In this document: positions 53,554 through 62,317 of the stretch, piece by piece
How positions within the stretch are numbered: position 1 is the first letter of the stretch
Layout of the letters: each line of letters begins with the position of its first letter
From: Actinomyces slackii
GTDB lineage: Bacteria > Actinomycetota > Actinomycetes > Actinomycetales > Actinomycetaceae
NCBI RefSeq assembly: GCF_900637295.1
Contig: NZ_LR134363.1
Span: 1,426,001 to 1,490,000 of the forward strand
Length of the DNA stretch: 64,000 nucleotides
Direction: 5' to 3'
Notes under the pieces: model-generated
The model's database searches: none
Seen by the model: only the letters and a program-made list of their open reading frames with translations
Told to the model about the DNA's origin: nothing
Translations under genes and position numbers: made by a program

Positions 53554-54435
53554 GTGTTCGGCATTTCAGGAGCAGAGTTCGCCGTCATCATTCTGGTGGC
53601 GGTGATCGTGGTGGGCCCTCAGCGCCTGCCGGAGTACACGCGCAAGCTCACCCAGCTCGTGCGCCAGTTGCGCGTCTACCTGGACAATGCCCGCACGCAG
53701 ATCGCCGAGGAGGTCGGCCCCGAGCTGGCCGATCTGGACCTGTCGGACCTCGACCCCCGCCAGTACGATCCGCGCAAGATCGTGCGCGATGCCCTGGGGG
53801 AGGACCTCGACGCCATCCGTGAGGACCTGGCCCACCCCTTCCGCTCGGTCTCCGCCGCGGCCAAGGAGACCTCCGAGGCCGCCGCCGGCGCTGTCAAGGA
53901 GGCGGTCTCCAAGGAGCGCGCCGACTCCCTGAGCAAGCGCATCACTGAGAAGAAGGAGGAGGCCAAGGCCGCCTCCACGACCGCTGCCGCCAAGACCGCG
54001 GCGCGCGATGAGCCCGAGGAGACCGCCCAGGCCGCCGAACCCGGGCAGGCTGATCGCGCCGACAGCGCCGACAGCGCAGAAAGTGCCGAGCGGGCCACTG
54101 AGCCCGGGCAGGCCGAGCCCGCGGCACCGGCGGAGTCGGCCCCCGAGGCAGGGCAGGACGACGCCGGGCAGGACGGTCAGGGCCCCACGGAGGCGGAGGA
54201 CGCCCAGGAGGCGGACGCGGACGCGCAGGCCCCGGTCCCGGCGAGCACAACGGCAGAATCCACTGAGTCCGCCGAGCCCACTGGGTCTACTGATGATCTC
54301 GCCGAGCCTACCGTGCCCACCGTGCCCGTCAGCCTGGCCGAGGCCGAGGGCCCGGCCCCGGCTGCGCGCCCTGTCTCACCGCGCGACATCGTGCGGGCCG
54401 CCAACGCCGCCGCCCGGACCCGCCAAGCCCAATGA
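53554..54435 (+). CDS. tatB: Twin-arginine translocase subunit TatB
   Basis: A 293-residue Tat component. The N-terminal FGISGAEFAVIILVAVIVVG is the single TM helix, followed by the hinge GPQRLPEY and an amphipathic helix (TRKLTQLVRQLRVYL). The remaining 200 residues are a long Ala/Glu/Asp-rich acidic tail of low complexity, longer than in E. coli TatB. The GTG at 53554 places the helix at the very N-terminus; the upstream ATG at 53518 lies before the -10 box. tatA and tatC are not in the window. Confidence 0.9.
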   Translation: MFGISGAEFAVIILVAVIVVGPQRLPEYTRKLTQLVRQLRVYLDNARTQIAEEVGPELADLDLSDLDPRQYDPRKIVRDALGEDLDAIREDLAHPFRSVSAAAKETSEAAAGAVKEAVSKERADSLSKRITEKKEEAKAASTTAAAKTAARDEPEETAQAAEPGQADRADSADSAESAERATEPGQAEPAAPAESAPEAGQDDAGQDGQGPTEAEDAQEADADAQAPVPASTTAESTESAEPTGSTDDLAEPTVPTVPVSLAEAEGPAPAARPVSPRDIVRAANAAARTRQAQ

Positions 54436-54583
54436 GCCAGGCCCACTGAGCCCGACGGCCCCGCTGCGGCGGACATTCCTGTGGACCTTCCCGCCGGATC
54501 GAGCCGGTGCCCGAGCCTCCACCGAGCCTCCGCCACGCGCATCACGGGGTGGTGCTCCGGGGCGCGGGCGGGCGCCGCGCCGC

Positions 54584-55729
54584 TCAGCGCGTGGGGGTGA
54601 CTCCCAGATTGCGGCCTGACAGTCCCCGGGCGCGATGGGTCAGGCGCTTGGCCACCTCCACCAGCACCAGGGCGGCGGGCGCATCGGCCAAGGGCCTGCC
54701 CTCCTGGCCCACGGTGGCGGGCACACCGCTATCCGAGCCCTCGCGCAGGCGGATGTCCAGGGGGAGCTCGGCCAGCAGCGGCACCTCGTAGCCCAGGGTC
54801 TGGCTCAGGGACCCCGCCACGCTGGCGCCGCCCCCCGAGCCGAAGATCTCCACCCGCGAGCCATCGGCCTGGGGCATGTAGGACATGTTCTCGATGACCC
54901 CCACCACCCGCTGCTTGGTCTGGGTGGCGATGAGCCCGGTGCGCTCGGCGACCTCGGCCGCCGCGGCCTGCGGGGTGGTGACCACCAGGATCTCCGCATT
55001 GGGCAGCAGCTGGGCCACCGAGATGGTGACATCCCCGGTTCCGGGGGGAAGATCCAGCAGCAGGACGTCGAGGTCGCCCCAGAAGACATCGGTGAGGAAC
55101 TGCTGGACGGCGCGGTGCAGCATGGGCCCGCGCCAGACCACCGGCTGCTTGTCCTCCACGAACATGCCGATGGAGATGACCTTGATGCCATGGGCCACCG
55201 GCGGCACGATCATGCCGTCGAGCTGGGTGGGGACCTGGTCGACCCCCAGCATGCGGGGGATGGAGAAGCCGTAGATGTCGGCGTCGACCACGCCCACGCT
55301 CAGGCCCTGAGCGGCCATGGCCGCGGCGAGGTTGGCCGTCACCGAGGACTTGCCCACCCCTCCCTTGCCGGAGGTCACCGCGTAGACGCGGGTCAGGCTC
55401 CCGGGCTGGGTGAAGGGGATGACCGGCTCGGCCGCCCCTCCCCGGAGCCGACGGCGCAGCTCGGAGCGCTGCTCATCGCTCATCACCCCCAGCGTCACTG
55501 ACACCGAGGTCACGCCCTCCACTGCCCCGACCTCCCGCTGGGTGTCCGCGGTGATGGTGTCCTTGAGCGGACAGCCGGCCACGGTCAGCAGCACGCCGAC
55601 CGTCACGGCGCCGTCCTCGCCGATGTCAATGGAGTCGACCATCCCCAGGTCGGTGATGGGACGGCGGATCTCGGGGTCATCGACGCGACTGAGCGCCTCC
55701 ATGACTGCTTCACGAGTGGGTAGTGGCAT
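54584..55729 (-). CDS. mrp: Mrp/NBP35-family Fe-S carrier ATPase
   Basis: A 381-residue protein with an N-terminal MIP18/DUF59 domain (residues 1-90, VGVLLTVAGCPLKDTI) and a P-loop ATPase domain with the deviant Walker A TSGKGGVGKSS, VDADIYGFSIPRML and LDLPPGTGDVTIS. The CxxC found in E. coli Mrp after NMSYM is missing (MPQADGSRVEIFG), as in actinobacterial homologues. It is implicated in Fe-S cluster delivery. A TAGGAT lies six bases before the ATG. Confidence 0.93.
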   Translation of the reverse strand: MPLPTREAVMEALSRVDDPEIRRPITDLGMVDSIDIGEDGAVTVGVLLTVAGCPLKDTITADTQREVGAVEGVTSVSVTLGVMSDEQRSELRRRLRGGAAEPVIPFTQPGSLTRVYAVTSGKGGVGKSSVTANLAAAMAAQGLSVGVVDADIYGFSIPRMLGVDQVPTQLDGMIVPPVAHGIKVISIGMFVEDKQPVVWRGPMLHRAVQQFLTDVFWGDLDVLLLDLPPGTGDVTISVAQLLPNAEILVVTTPQAAAAEVAERTGLIATQTKQRVVGVIENMSYMPQADGSRVEIFGSGGGASVAGSLSQTLGYEVPLLAELPLDIRLREGSDSGVPATVGQEGRPLADAPAALVLVEVAKRLTHRARGLSGRNLGVTPTR

Positions 55730-55735
55730 GGGCCC

Positions 55736-55741
55736 ATCCTA
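55736..55741 (-). promoter_or_regulatory. Putative -10 box of mrp (leaderless)
   Basis: TAGGAT, then gggccc, then the ATG at 55729 on the minus strand. Six-base spacing and no Shine-Dalgarno sequence. Confidence 0.55.
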
Positions 55742-55829
55742 CGGGCGCGCACAGGGGACTCGCCGTGGCCCAAGGCACGTCAGAGCACGTCAGAGCGCAG
55801 GTCAGCGCCTATCCGAGGCCATCAGTGCA

Positions 55830-56450
55830 TCAGTGCCGATCAGGATCCTGCCGGCGGGCCACAGGGGGAGGGCCGGCCTGGCGCCCGCCCTCGTGCCTCT
55901 CCTCCTGGCCATCGTCCTCGGCTGGCTCGGCGAACTCGGCGAGCTCCTCGCGGGTGCGCCGCTCCTCGGCCAGGATCTCCGAGAGCATGTCCCGCAGCTC
56001 GGAGCGCACGAAGTCGCGGGTGGCCACATCGTTCATGGCCAGGCGCAGCGAGGCGATCTCCCGGGTCAGGTACTCGGTGTCCTCCAGGTTGCGCTCGGCG
56101 CGCTGGCGGTCCTGCTCTGCGGTGACGCGGTCGCGGTCATCCTGGCGGTTCTGGGCCAGGAGGATCAGCGGAGCGGAGTAGGAGGCCTGAAGGGAGAGCA
56201 TGAGGGTCAGCGCCGTGAAGCCCAGGCTGGCCCGGTCGAAGCGCAGTGCCTCGGGGCCCCAGGAGTTCCAGGCCATCCACACCGTCACGAAGAGCGTCAG
56301 CCAGATGAGGAAGGTCGGGGTCCCCGAGAAGCGGGCGATGCCCTCGGCCACGCGCCCCGAGGTGTCGGAGCGCGAGGCGCGCGAGGGCCGCGTCCAGCGC
56401 AGCCACCGCCAGCGGTTGTGCGGCAGCGGCTGGTCGAGCTGATCAGGCAT
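55830..56450 (-). CDS. DUF1003 membrane protein
   Basis: A 206-residue DUF1003 protein with two TM helices (FLIWLTLFVTVWMAWNSW and ASLGFTALTLMLSLQASYSA), the family pattern with FDRA between, then a long charged helix (NRQDDRDRVTAEQDRQRAER) likely to be coiled coil. The ATG at 56450 overlaps the end of the MgtE-N/CBS gene by eight bases, so the two are coupled. Function unknown. Confidence 0.88.
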   Translation of the reverse strand: MPDQLDQPLPHNRWRWLRWTRPSRASRSDTSGRVAEGIARFSGTPTFLIWLTLFVTVWMAWNSWGPEALRFDRASLGFTALTLMLSLQASYSAPLILLAQNRQDDRDRVTAEQDRQRAERNLEDTEYLTREIASLRLAMNDVATRDFVRSELRDMLSEILAEERRTREELAEFAEPAEDDGQEERHEGGRQAGPPPVARRQDPDRH

Positions 56451-57735
56451 TGGCGCTCCTCTCGATCGCATCGTCGGTGACCGCCTCGTCGGCCTCGCGC
56501 CAGTCATCGGGCATGAGGTGGTCCAGGACGTCGTCGACGCCCACCGCGCCCAGCAGCCGGCCGGCGTCGTCGACCACGGGCAGGGCGGTGAGGTTGTAGG
56601 TCGCCAGGAGGCGGGTCACGGTGCCGATGGAGTCCTCGGCGTGGACGGAGTCGATATGGGTGTCCAGGATGGAGCCCATCATCCGCTGGGGCCTCTCCCG
56701 CAGGGCGCGCTGGAGGTGGACCACGCCCACGAGCCTGCCGGTGGGCGTCTCCAGGGGCGGGCGGCAGACGAATCCTATGGCGGCCAGCGACGGGGGGATC
56801 TCCGCCTTGCGGGCATGGGCCAGGAAGGTCGAGACCGTGGCCTCAGGGGGCAGGATGATCGGCTCGGTGGTCATGAGGCCACCGGCCGTGTACTCGTCAT
56901 AGGCCATGAGGCGGCGCACGTCCTCGGCCTCCTCGGGCTCCATGAGGCCCAGCAGCTCGGCGGCCTTGATCTGGGGGAGCCCGCTGACCAGGTCCGCGGC
57001 GTCGTCGGGCTGCATGACATCCAGGACGTCGGCGGCCCGGGAGGCGTCCAGGCGCGAGAGGATCGCCACGGCCGCCTCATTGCCCAGCTCCTCCAGGGCG
57101 TCGGCCAGGCGCTCATCGCTGAGCTCCCCGGCCACGCGCAGCTGGCTGTCGCGCGGCAGGTCGCGCAGGACATCGGCCAGGTCGGCGGGCTTGAGGTCCT
57201 CCAGGGTGGCCAGCAGGGCGGTGGCGCCCTGCTGCTCGACGCTGCCGGCCAGCCCCGTGACCTCATCGGGGCTGACCGTGAAGGTCTCCCCGCGGCGCAG
57301 GCCCAGGGGGCCGGTCGACCCTCGCTGGACGAACAGGCGGGTGACCTTCCAGTCCATGCCCCGGTCGCGCTCGATGGCCACGTCGCGCACGGTCACGGTG
57401 CCCGAGCCGTCCTTGAGGGAGACCACCCGGTCCAGCAGCTCGCCGACCACCAGGGTCTCCACATTGCGCTGCTTGAAGCGGCGGATGTTGACCAGGCCCG
57501 TGGTGATGACCGCCCCCGGCTCGATCGCGGTGACCCGTGACAGGGGCAGGAAGACGCGGCGCCGCGAGGAGACCTCGATGACGAATCCCACCGCCCGCGG
57601 CTCCCCGCGCATCTGGAGCAGGACGACGACGTCGTGGACCTTGCCCACGGCATCTCCCAGCGGGTCGAAGACGGAGGTGCCGATGAGACGGGCCACAAAA
57701 ACCCTGCTTGTCGTGCGCGTCCTGGTGTTCTCCAC
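56443..57735 (-). CDS. MgtE N-domain / CBS-domain cytoplasmic protein
   Basis: A 430-residue soluble protein. A PRC-barrel-like N-terminus (GDAVGKVHDVVVLLQ) is followed by an MgtE_N superhelical domain (DLADVLRDLPRDSQLR, DAADLVSGLPQIKAAELLGL). Two CBS domains follow (MTTEPIILPPEATVSTFL; ATYNLTALPVVDDAGRLLGA). It has the magnesium-sensing half of MgtE but no membrane channel. Similar to Rv1232c, also near mrp. It may sense Mg2+ or nucleotides for the coupled DUF1003 membrane protein (inference). The GTG at 57735 follows TAGTCT by six bases. Confidence 0.87.
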   Translation of the reverse strand: MENTRTRTTSRVFVARLIGTSVFDPLGDAVGKVHDVVVLLQMRGEPRAVGFVIEVSSRRRVFLPLSRVTAIEPGAVITTGLVNIRRFKQRNVETLVVGELLDRVVSLKDGSGTVTVRDVAIERDRGMDWKVTRLFVQRGSTGPLGLRRGETFTVSPDEVTGLAGSVEQQGATALLATLEDLKPADLADVLRDLPRDSQLRVAGELSDERLADALEELGNEAAVAILSRLDASRAADVLDVMQPDDAADLVSGLPQIKAAELLGLMEPEEAEDVRRLMAYDEYTAGGLMTTEPIILPPEATVSTFLAHARKAEIPPSLAAIGFVCRPPLETPTGRLVGVVHLQRALRERPQRMMGSILDTHIDSVHAEDSIGTVTRLLATYNLTALPVVDDAGRLLGAVGVDDVLDHLMPDDWREADEAVTDDAIERSANA

Positions 57736-57741
57736 AAGCCA

Positions 57742-57747
57742 AGACTA
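57742..57747 (-). promoter_or_regulatory. Putative -10 box of the MgtE-N/CBS gene
   Basis: TAGTCT followed by tggctt and the GTG at 57735 on the minus strand, a six-base spacing with no Shine-Dalgarno sequence. Confidence 0.5.
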
Positions 57748-57815
57748 TGCGCCCTGGGCGTGAAGGCCGCTCCGATCTGGTTCCCGCGCGCGCCTGCGCG
57801 TGCGACGATTCCCCC

Positions 57816-58655
57816 ATGACCGCCAATCTGACGCCGAGCCCCGCACTGGGATCCTCCCGCCATGTCACCATGCCGCGCGGCGAGGAGATCGCCTCCTTCG
57901 CGACCTACGCCGAGGCCCAGCACGCCGTGGACGCGCTGTCCGATGAGGGCTTTCCGGTCCAGTACCTCACCATCGTCGGCACCGATCTGCGTCAGGTCGA
58001 GCGGATCACCGGGCGCATGAGCTGGGGTCGGGCGGTGGCCTCGGGGGCGGGATCCGGCCTGTGGATCGGGATCTTCTTCGCGGCCATGATGGCCATGTTC
58101 GGCCAGTCGGCCCCCACGAGCGTTCCCCTGGTGGCCTGCGTCCTGCTGGGCGTGCTGTGGGGCATCATCTTCCAGGTGGTGGGCTACGCCCTGACCCGGG
58201 GGCGGCGCGACTTCACCTCCATCAGCCAGGTCATCGCCTCGCGCTACTCCATCATCGCCTCCCAGGACGCCCGCGAGGGAGCCCTGGCCCTGGCCCGGGT
58301 GCCCGGGAACCTCACCCGGGGCGGGGAGTCCGCCCGACGCGCCGAGGAGCGGCGCCGAGCCCGTCAGGCGTCCTCGGATGGCCCCACGGCCTTCGGCTCG
58401 CGCCCCGATGAGCAGCCCCGCTTCGGCGTGCGCGTCACCCCGGTGGCGGATCCCTCCGGCTACGGCCAGGTGGTGGCCGAGGCCGGTGACGGCCAGGACG
58501 TCGCGCCCCTGCCGGAGTCCCCGCAGGCCGAGCATCCCCAGGGCCCTGACACCCCTGAGACGCAGCCCGCCCGGGTGCCCGAGGACTACGACCCCTTCCT
58601 GCGGCCCCGCCCCGATGACTCCGGCTCGGGGGCCAAGGCTCGGGACGAGGACTGA
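57816..58655 (+). CDS. General-stress-protein-17M-like membrane protein
   Basis: A 279-residue protein with an N-terminal general-stress-protein-17M-like domain (EEIASFATYAEAQHAVDALS, then QYLTIVGTDL), two TM helices (GLWIGIFFAAMMAMFG and VACVLLGVLWGIIFQVVGYAL), then YSIIASQDAREGALAL and a disordered Pro/Asp-rich tail of 100 residues. It diverges from the MgtE-N gene. Similar genes (Rv1234) sit at the same place in mycobacteria. Function unknown. Confidence 0.78.
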   Translation: MTANLTPSPALGSSRHVTMPRGEEIASFATYAEAQHAVDALSDEGFPVQYLTIVGTDLRQVERITGRMSWGRAVASGAGSGLWIGIFFAAMMAMFGQSAPTSVPLVACVLLGVLWGIIFQVVGYALTRGRRDFTSISQVIASRYSIIASQDAREGALALARVPGNLTRGGESARRAEERRRARQASSDGPTAFGSRPDEQPRFGVRVTPVADPSGYGQVVAEAGDGQDVAPLPESPQAEHPQGPDTPETQPARVPEDYDPFLRPRPDDSGSGAKARDED

Positions 58656-58657
58656 TC

Positions 58658-59509
58658 ATGGCGATCCCCGTGGGCCTGTCCGCCGGCTCCGTCTACCCCG
58701 GAGGGGTGGCCGACGCCTTCGCCATGGCGCAGTCCCTGGGCTATGACGGCGTGGAGGTCATGGTCTGGGGCGAGAAGGCCTCCCAGGACGCGGTCCGCCT
58801 GGCCGCCCTGTCCCAGGAGCACGATCAGCCCGTCCTGGCGGTCCACGCCCCCACCCTCCTGGTGACGCGGGGGGTCTTCGGCTCCGACCCCTGGGACAAG
58901 ATCGACCGCACGATCGAGCTCGCCCACTACCTGGGGGCGCCCACCGTGGTCCTCCACCCGCCCTTCTTCTGGCAGACCCGCTACGCGCGCTCCTTCGTGG
59001 CCGGGGTGGCCCGGCGCGAGGCCACCACCGGGGTGCACCTGGCGGTGGAGAACATGTTCACCTGGCGGCCGCGCTCAGCCCATTCCACCCGCGACTTCCA
59101 GGCCTACTCGCCCACATGGGACCCGGTGGGCCAGGGCTACCACTCGGTGACCCTGGACATCTCGCATGCCGCCACCTCGGGCTCGGACGCCCTGGCCATG
59201 GCGCGATCCCTGGGCCCCACCCTGCGCCACCTGCACCTGACCGACGGCGTGCCCGGCCCTCTGGACGACCACCTCCTTCCCGGCCAGGGCAACCAGGACT
59301 GCGCCGGGGTCCTGGCTCATCTGGCCTCCACCGGCTTCGAGGAGGGCGGCGGCCAGGTCGTCGTGGAGGTGACCACCCGCTCCATGAACCCGGAGCAGCG
59401 GCGCGAGGGCCTGGCCAGCGCGCTGGCCTTCGCCCGCCAGCACCTGGAGGGCGCGGAGCCGGCCCATATCCCCGAGCCCACCCGCAGGCGCTATCGCCGC
59501 GACCGCTGA
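58658..59509 (+). CDS. Sugar phosphate isomerase/epimerase-like TIM-barrel protein
   Basis: A 283-residue AP-endonuclease-2-type TIM barrel. YDGVEVMVWGEKASQ, VLAVHAPTLLVT, TVVLHPPFFW, VHLAVENMF and LDISHAAT carry the Glu/His residues that bind metal in this superfamily, which includes xylose isomerase-like epimerases and endonuclease IV. Substrate cannot be told from sequence. It starts two bases after the preceding stop and is co-transcribed. Confidence 0.8.
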   Translation: MAIPVGLSAGSVYPGGVADAFAMAQSLGYDGVEVMVWGEKASQDAVRLAALSQEHDQPVLAVHAPTLLVTRGVFGSDPWDKIDRTIELAHYLGAPTVVLHPPFFWQTRYARSFVAGVARREATTGVHLAVENMFTWRPRSAHSTRDFQAYSPTWDPVGQGYHSVTLDISHAATSGSDALAMARSLGPTLRHLHLTDGVPGPLDDHLLPGQGNQDCAGVLAHLASTGFEEGGGQVVVEVTTRSMNPEQRREGLASALAFARQHLEGAEPAHIPEPTRRRYRRDR

Positions 59510-59530
59510 CCCGGCGCTGCGGGAGGCGGC

Positions 59531-59561
59531 GGGCACCACGGGGGGCGCCGCCATGGTGCCC
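59531..59561. terminator. Weak hairpin between convergent genes
   Basis: Eight-base arms gggcacca/tggtgccc (59531-59538 and 59554-59561) between the TIM-barrel gene and the convergent CDF gene. Confidence 0.4.
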
Positions 59562-59564
59562 CGC

Positions 59565-60500
59565 TCAGCAGTACTGGGCCTCATGGGCCAGGTGGGAGAC
59601 CGGCTCGAGCTGGAAGGTGGCGTGCTCGATGCGCACCGGGAAGTGCTCGGCCACGCACTCCTGGAGGCGGTCCAGGATCTCTTCGGTGCAGCCCTCGGTC
59701 AGGCACTCGTCCCTGACCACCACATGGGCGGTGAGCACCGGCATGCCGGAGGCCACGGTCCAGGCGTGCAGGTCATGGAGGGCCTCGACATGCTCGACCT
59801 CGAGAATATGGCGCCGCACCTCGGCCAGGTCCAGGTCCTCGGGCGTGAAGTCCATGAGCACCCGCATGGCCGCGCGCAGCAGGGCGGCGGCGCGCGGGAC
59901 GATGAGCGCGGTGATGACCAGGGAGGCCACGGCGTCGGCCCGGTGCCACCCGGTGAGGGCCACGGTCAGGGCGGCCAGGATCACGCCCACTGACCCAAGG
60001 GCGTCACTGGCCACCTCCAGGAAGGCCGCCCGCATGTTCAGGCTCGCCCCGCGCCCGCCGGCCAGAACCACCAGGGCGATCGCATTGGCGGCCAGGCCGA
60101 TGGCACCCATGATGAGCATCCCATGAGCCTCGATGGGGGAGGGCCAGATGAGGGCGCGCACCGCCTGGACCGCCACCACTGCGCCGACCACCGTCAGCAT
60201 CCCGGCCTGGAGGGCCGCGCCGATGACCTCGGCGCGGCGCAGCCCCCAGGTGGAGCGGTCGGTGGCCGGGCGCGCGGCCAGGCCGGCGGCCACCAGCGCC
60301 ATGATCAGGCCGGCGGAATCGGTGAGCATGTGCCCGGCGTCGGCCAGGAGGGCCAGGGAGCCGGTGAGCAGGGCGGTGATGACCTCGGCGATGAGAACCG
60401 TCGAGGTCAGGGCCAGCGCGATGGCCAGGCGCGGTCGTGACGATCCCGTGGCGTGATCGTGGCTGTGGTGGTGCTCCGAGGAGTCCTGCGGCGGCGTCAT
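59565..60500 (-). CDS. Cation diffusion facilitator (CDF) metal exporter
   Basis: A 311-residue CzcD/ZitB-like exporter for zinc or similar ions. Six TM helices lie in residues 25-215 after a His-rich start (EHHHSHDHATG). The TM2 metal site is DAGHMLTDSAGL (His, Asp); the TM5 site is EVASDALGSVGV, with Glu where many homologues have His. A C-terminal CTD (VRRHILEVEHVEALHDLHAW) follows. The ATG at 60500 is preceded by TATGAT and gggggc, the same 15-base stretch found before the metal importer gene at 45468. Confidence 0.92.
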   Translation of the reverse strand: MTPPQDSSEHHHSHDHATGSSRPRLAIALALTSTVLIAEVITALLTGSLALLADAGHMLTDSAGLIMALVAAGLAARPATDRSTWGLRRAEVIGAALQAGMLTVVGAVVAVQAVRALIWPSPIEAHGMLIMGAIGLAANAIALVVLAGGRGASLNMRAAFLEVASDALGSVGVILAALTVALTGWHRADAVASLVITALIVPRAAALLRAAMRVLMDFTPEDLDLAEVRRHILEVEHVEALHDLHAWTVASGMPVLTAHVVVRDECLTEGCTEEILDRLQECVAEHFPVRIEHATFQLEPVSHLAHEAQYC

Positions 60501-60506
60501 GCCCCC

Positions 60507-60512
60507 ATCATA
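60507..60512 (-). promoter_or_regulatory. Putative -10 box of the CDF gene
   Basis: TATGAT six bases before the ATG, preceded by an AT-rich stretch unusual for this genome and flanked by a tcata/tatga inverted repeat that could be an operator. Confidence 0.55.
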
Positions 60513-60591
60513 TCGAATTTTCTTTATGAGTCGAGGGGTGAGTCTCCTCTCGCGCCGCCGGGCCGCGGCTCGGGAGCGGCTCGGGAGGGGG

Positions 60592-62157
60592 TCAGGAGAT
60601 GAGTCCGCCCACCCAGGCCTCGACCTCCTCGACCGTGCGGGGGATCTGCGCCGTCAGGGACTCCACCGAGCCGTCCTCGCGCACGACGACGTCATCCTCG
60701 ATGCGCACGCCGATCCCGCGCAGCTCAGCGGGCACCAGCAGGTCGTCGGCCCGGAAGTACAGGCCCGGCTCGATGGTGAAGACCATGCCCGGCTCCAGCA
60801 GGGCATCCATCGCCATCTCCCGGCGGGCCTGGGCGCAGTCGTGGACATCGAGGCCCAGGTGGTGACTGGTGCCGTGAACCATCCAGCGCCGGTGGTACTG
60901 GCCCTCCGGCTCCAGGGAGTCCGCGGCACTGACCCCCTCGGGCAGCAGGCCCCACTCCTCCAGGCGCGCGGCGATGACCTCCATGGCGGCGGCATGGACA
61001 TCGGTGAAGCGGCAGCCGGGCTCATTGGCGCGGGCGAAGGCGGCGTCGGCAGCGTCCAGGACCGCCTGGTAGACGCGGCGCTGGACCTCGGTGAAGCGGC
61101 CATCGACCGGGATCGTGCGGGTGACATCGGCGGTGTAGAGGGAGTCGACCTCCACCCCGGCATCGACCAGCACCAGCTGGCCGGGCCGGACCGGGCCGTC
61201 GTTGGCGATCCAGTGCAGGGTGTTGGCATGGTCGCCGGCTGCCGCGATCGTGTCGTAGCCCAGCCCATTGCCCTCCTGGCGGGCCACGGCGGCGAAGGCC
61301 CCCTCCAGGACTCGCTCGCCGCGATGATGCTCCGTGGCGCGGGGGATGGAGCGGATGAGGTCATCGAATCCGGCGCGGGTGGCGTCCACGGCGGCCTGGA
61401 GCTGGTCGATCTCCCAGGCGTCCTTGCGCAGGCGCAGCTCGCTGGCGGCCTCGGCCAGGCGGTCATCGAGCTCCTCGGCCTCCTGGCCGGTGGCCAGGCC
61501 CGCGGCCTGGCGGGTCGAGGTCACCAGCGCGGTCACGGCCTCATCCGCCTGGGCGATCACCCGCAGCTGGACGGCTCCCGGCCCGGCATCCTTGGCCAGG
61601 GCATCGGGCAGGGAGTCGATGTGGGCGCAGCGGATGGTCGTGGCGGCCTCGACCTCCTCGATGGAGGGGCGCACCCCCACCCACAGCTCCCCGTAGCGGG
61701 CGTTGGCGTAGAACTCCTCGGAGCTGCGCGAGGCGCGGGGCCGGAAGTACAGGACCGCCTCATGGGTGGGCCCCTGCCCGAGCTCCTGGCCGGGGACCGT
61801 CAGCGGCTCCAGGACGAGCACGGCGTCGGGCTCGAAGTCCTGGCCGGTGCCGGCCAGGTGGGCGAAGGCGCTGTGCGGGCGGAAGCGGTAGTCGCAGTCA
61901 TTGTTGCGCACCTTGAGAGGGCCGGCGGGAAGGACCAGGCGCTCGGAGGGGAAGAGCGCGCCCAAGGCCTGGCGGCGCTGGGCCGCCCAGGGCGCCGCCG
62001 GGCTGGCCTTGGGCAGGGCATCGGGGCGCGGTCCCCATCCTGAGGCGATGAAGTCGCGGAAGGCCCGGCTGGAGGGACGGTGGGAGCGGTTGGATCCCCG
62101 CTCGGAGATGGGCTGGTCCTGGCTGGGCGCTGCATCATTGCTGGGCGTGCGTGTCAT
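60592..62157 (-). CDS. pepP: Xaa-Pro aminopeptidase (aminopeptidase P)
   Basis: A 521-residue metallopeptidase that removes N-terminal residues before proline. An N-terminal aminopeptidase-P domain (RPSSRAFRDFIASGWG, then FPSERLVLPAG) precedes the pita-bread domain. Metal ligands are in VLVDAGVEVDSLYTADVTRT (two Asp), HGTSHHLGLDVHD (His), FTIEPGLYF (Glu) and GVRIEDDVVV (Glu). I chose the ATG at 62157 because AAGGA lies nine bases upstream, over the ATG 12 codons earlier. Confidence 0.94.
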   Translation of the reverse strand: MTRTPSNDAAPSQDQPISERGSNRSHRPSSRAFRDFIASGWGPRPDALPKASPAAPWAAQRRQALGALFPSERLVLPAGPLKVRNNDCDYRFRPHSAFAHLAGTGQDFEPDAVLVLEPLTVPGQELGQGPTHEAVLYFRPRASRSSEEFYANARYGELWVGVRPSIEEVEAATTIRCAHIDSLPDALAKDAGPGAVQLRVIAQADEAVTALVTSTRQAAGLATGQEAEELDDRLAEAASELRLRKDAWEIDQLQAAVDATRAGFDDLIRSIPRATEHHRGERVLEGAFAAVARQEGNGLGYDTIAAAGDHANTLHWIANDGPVRPGQLVLVDAGVEVDSLYTADVTRTIPVDGRFTEVQRRVYQAVLDAADAAFARANEPGCRFTDVHAAAMEVIAARLEEWGLLPEGVSAADSLEPEGQYHRRWMVHGTSHHLGLDVHDCAQARREMAMDALLEPGMVFTIEPGLYFRADDLLVPAELRGIGVRIEDDVVVREDGSVESLTAQIPRTVEEVEAWVGGLIS

Positions 62158-62317
62158 GGCAGCATCCTTCCACCAGCGGGCCGCCGGTGCCACGACCCGC
62201 AGGAGGTGCGCAGGACCGGCCGGATCGCTCCGGATCGCTCCGGATCACCGCGCCGGGTCGCGGCCCCGGATCGCAGGGGGCGCGGCACCGCGCTGACGGC
62301 GCTCGCGCCCCTGCCGA

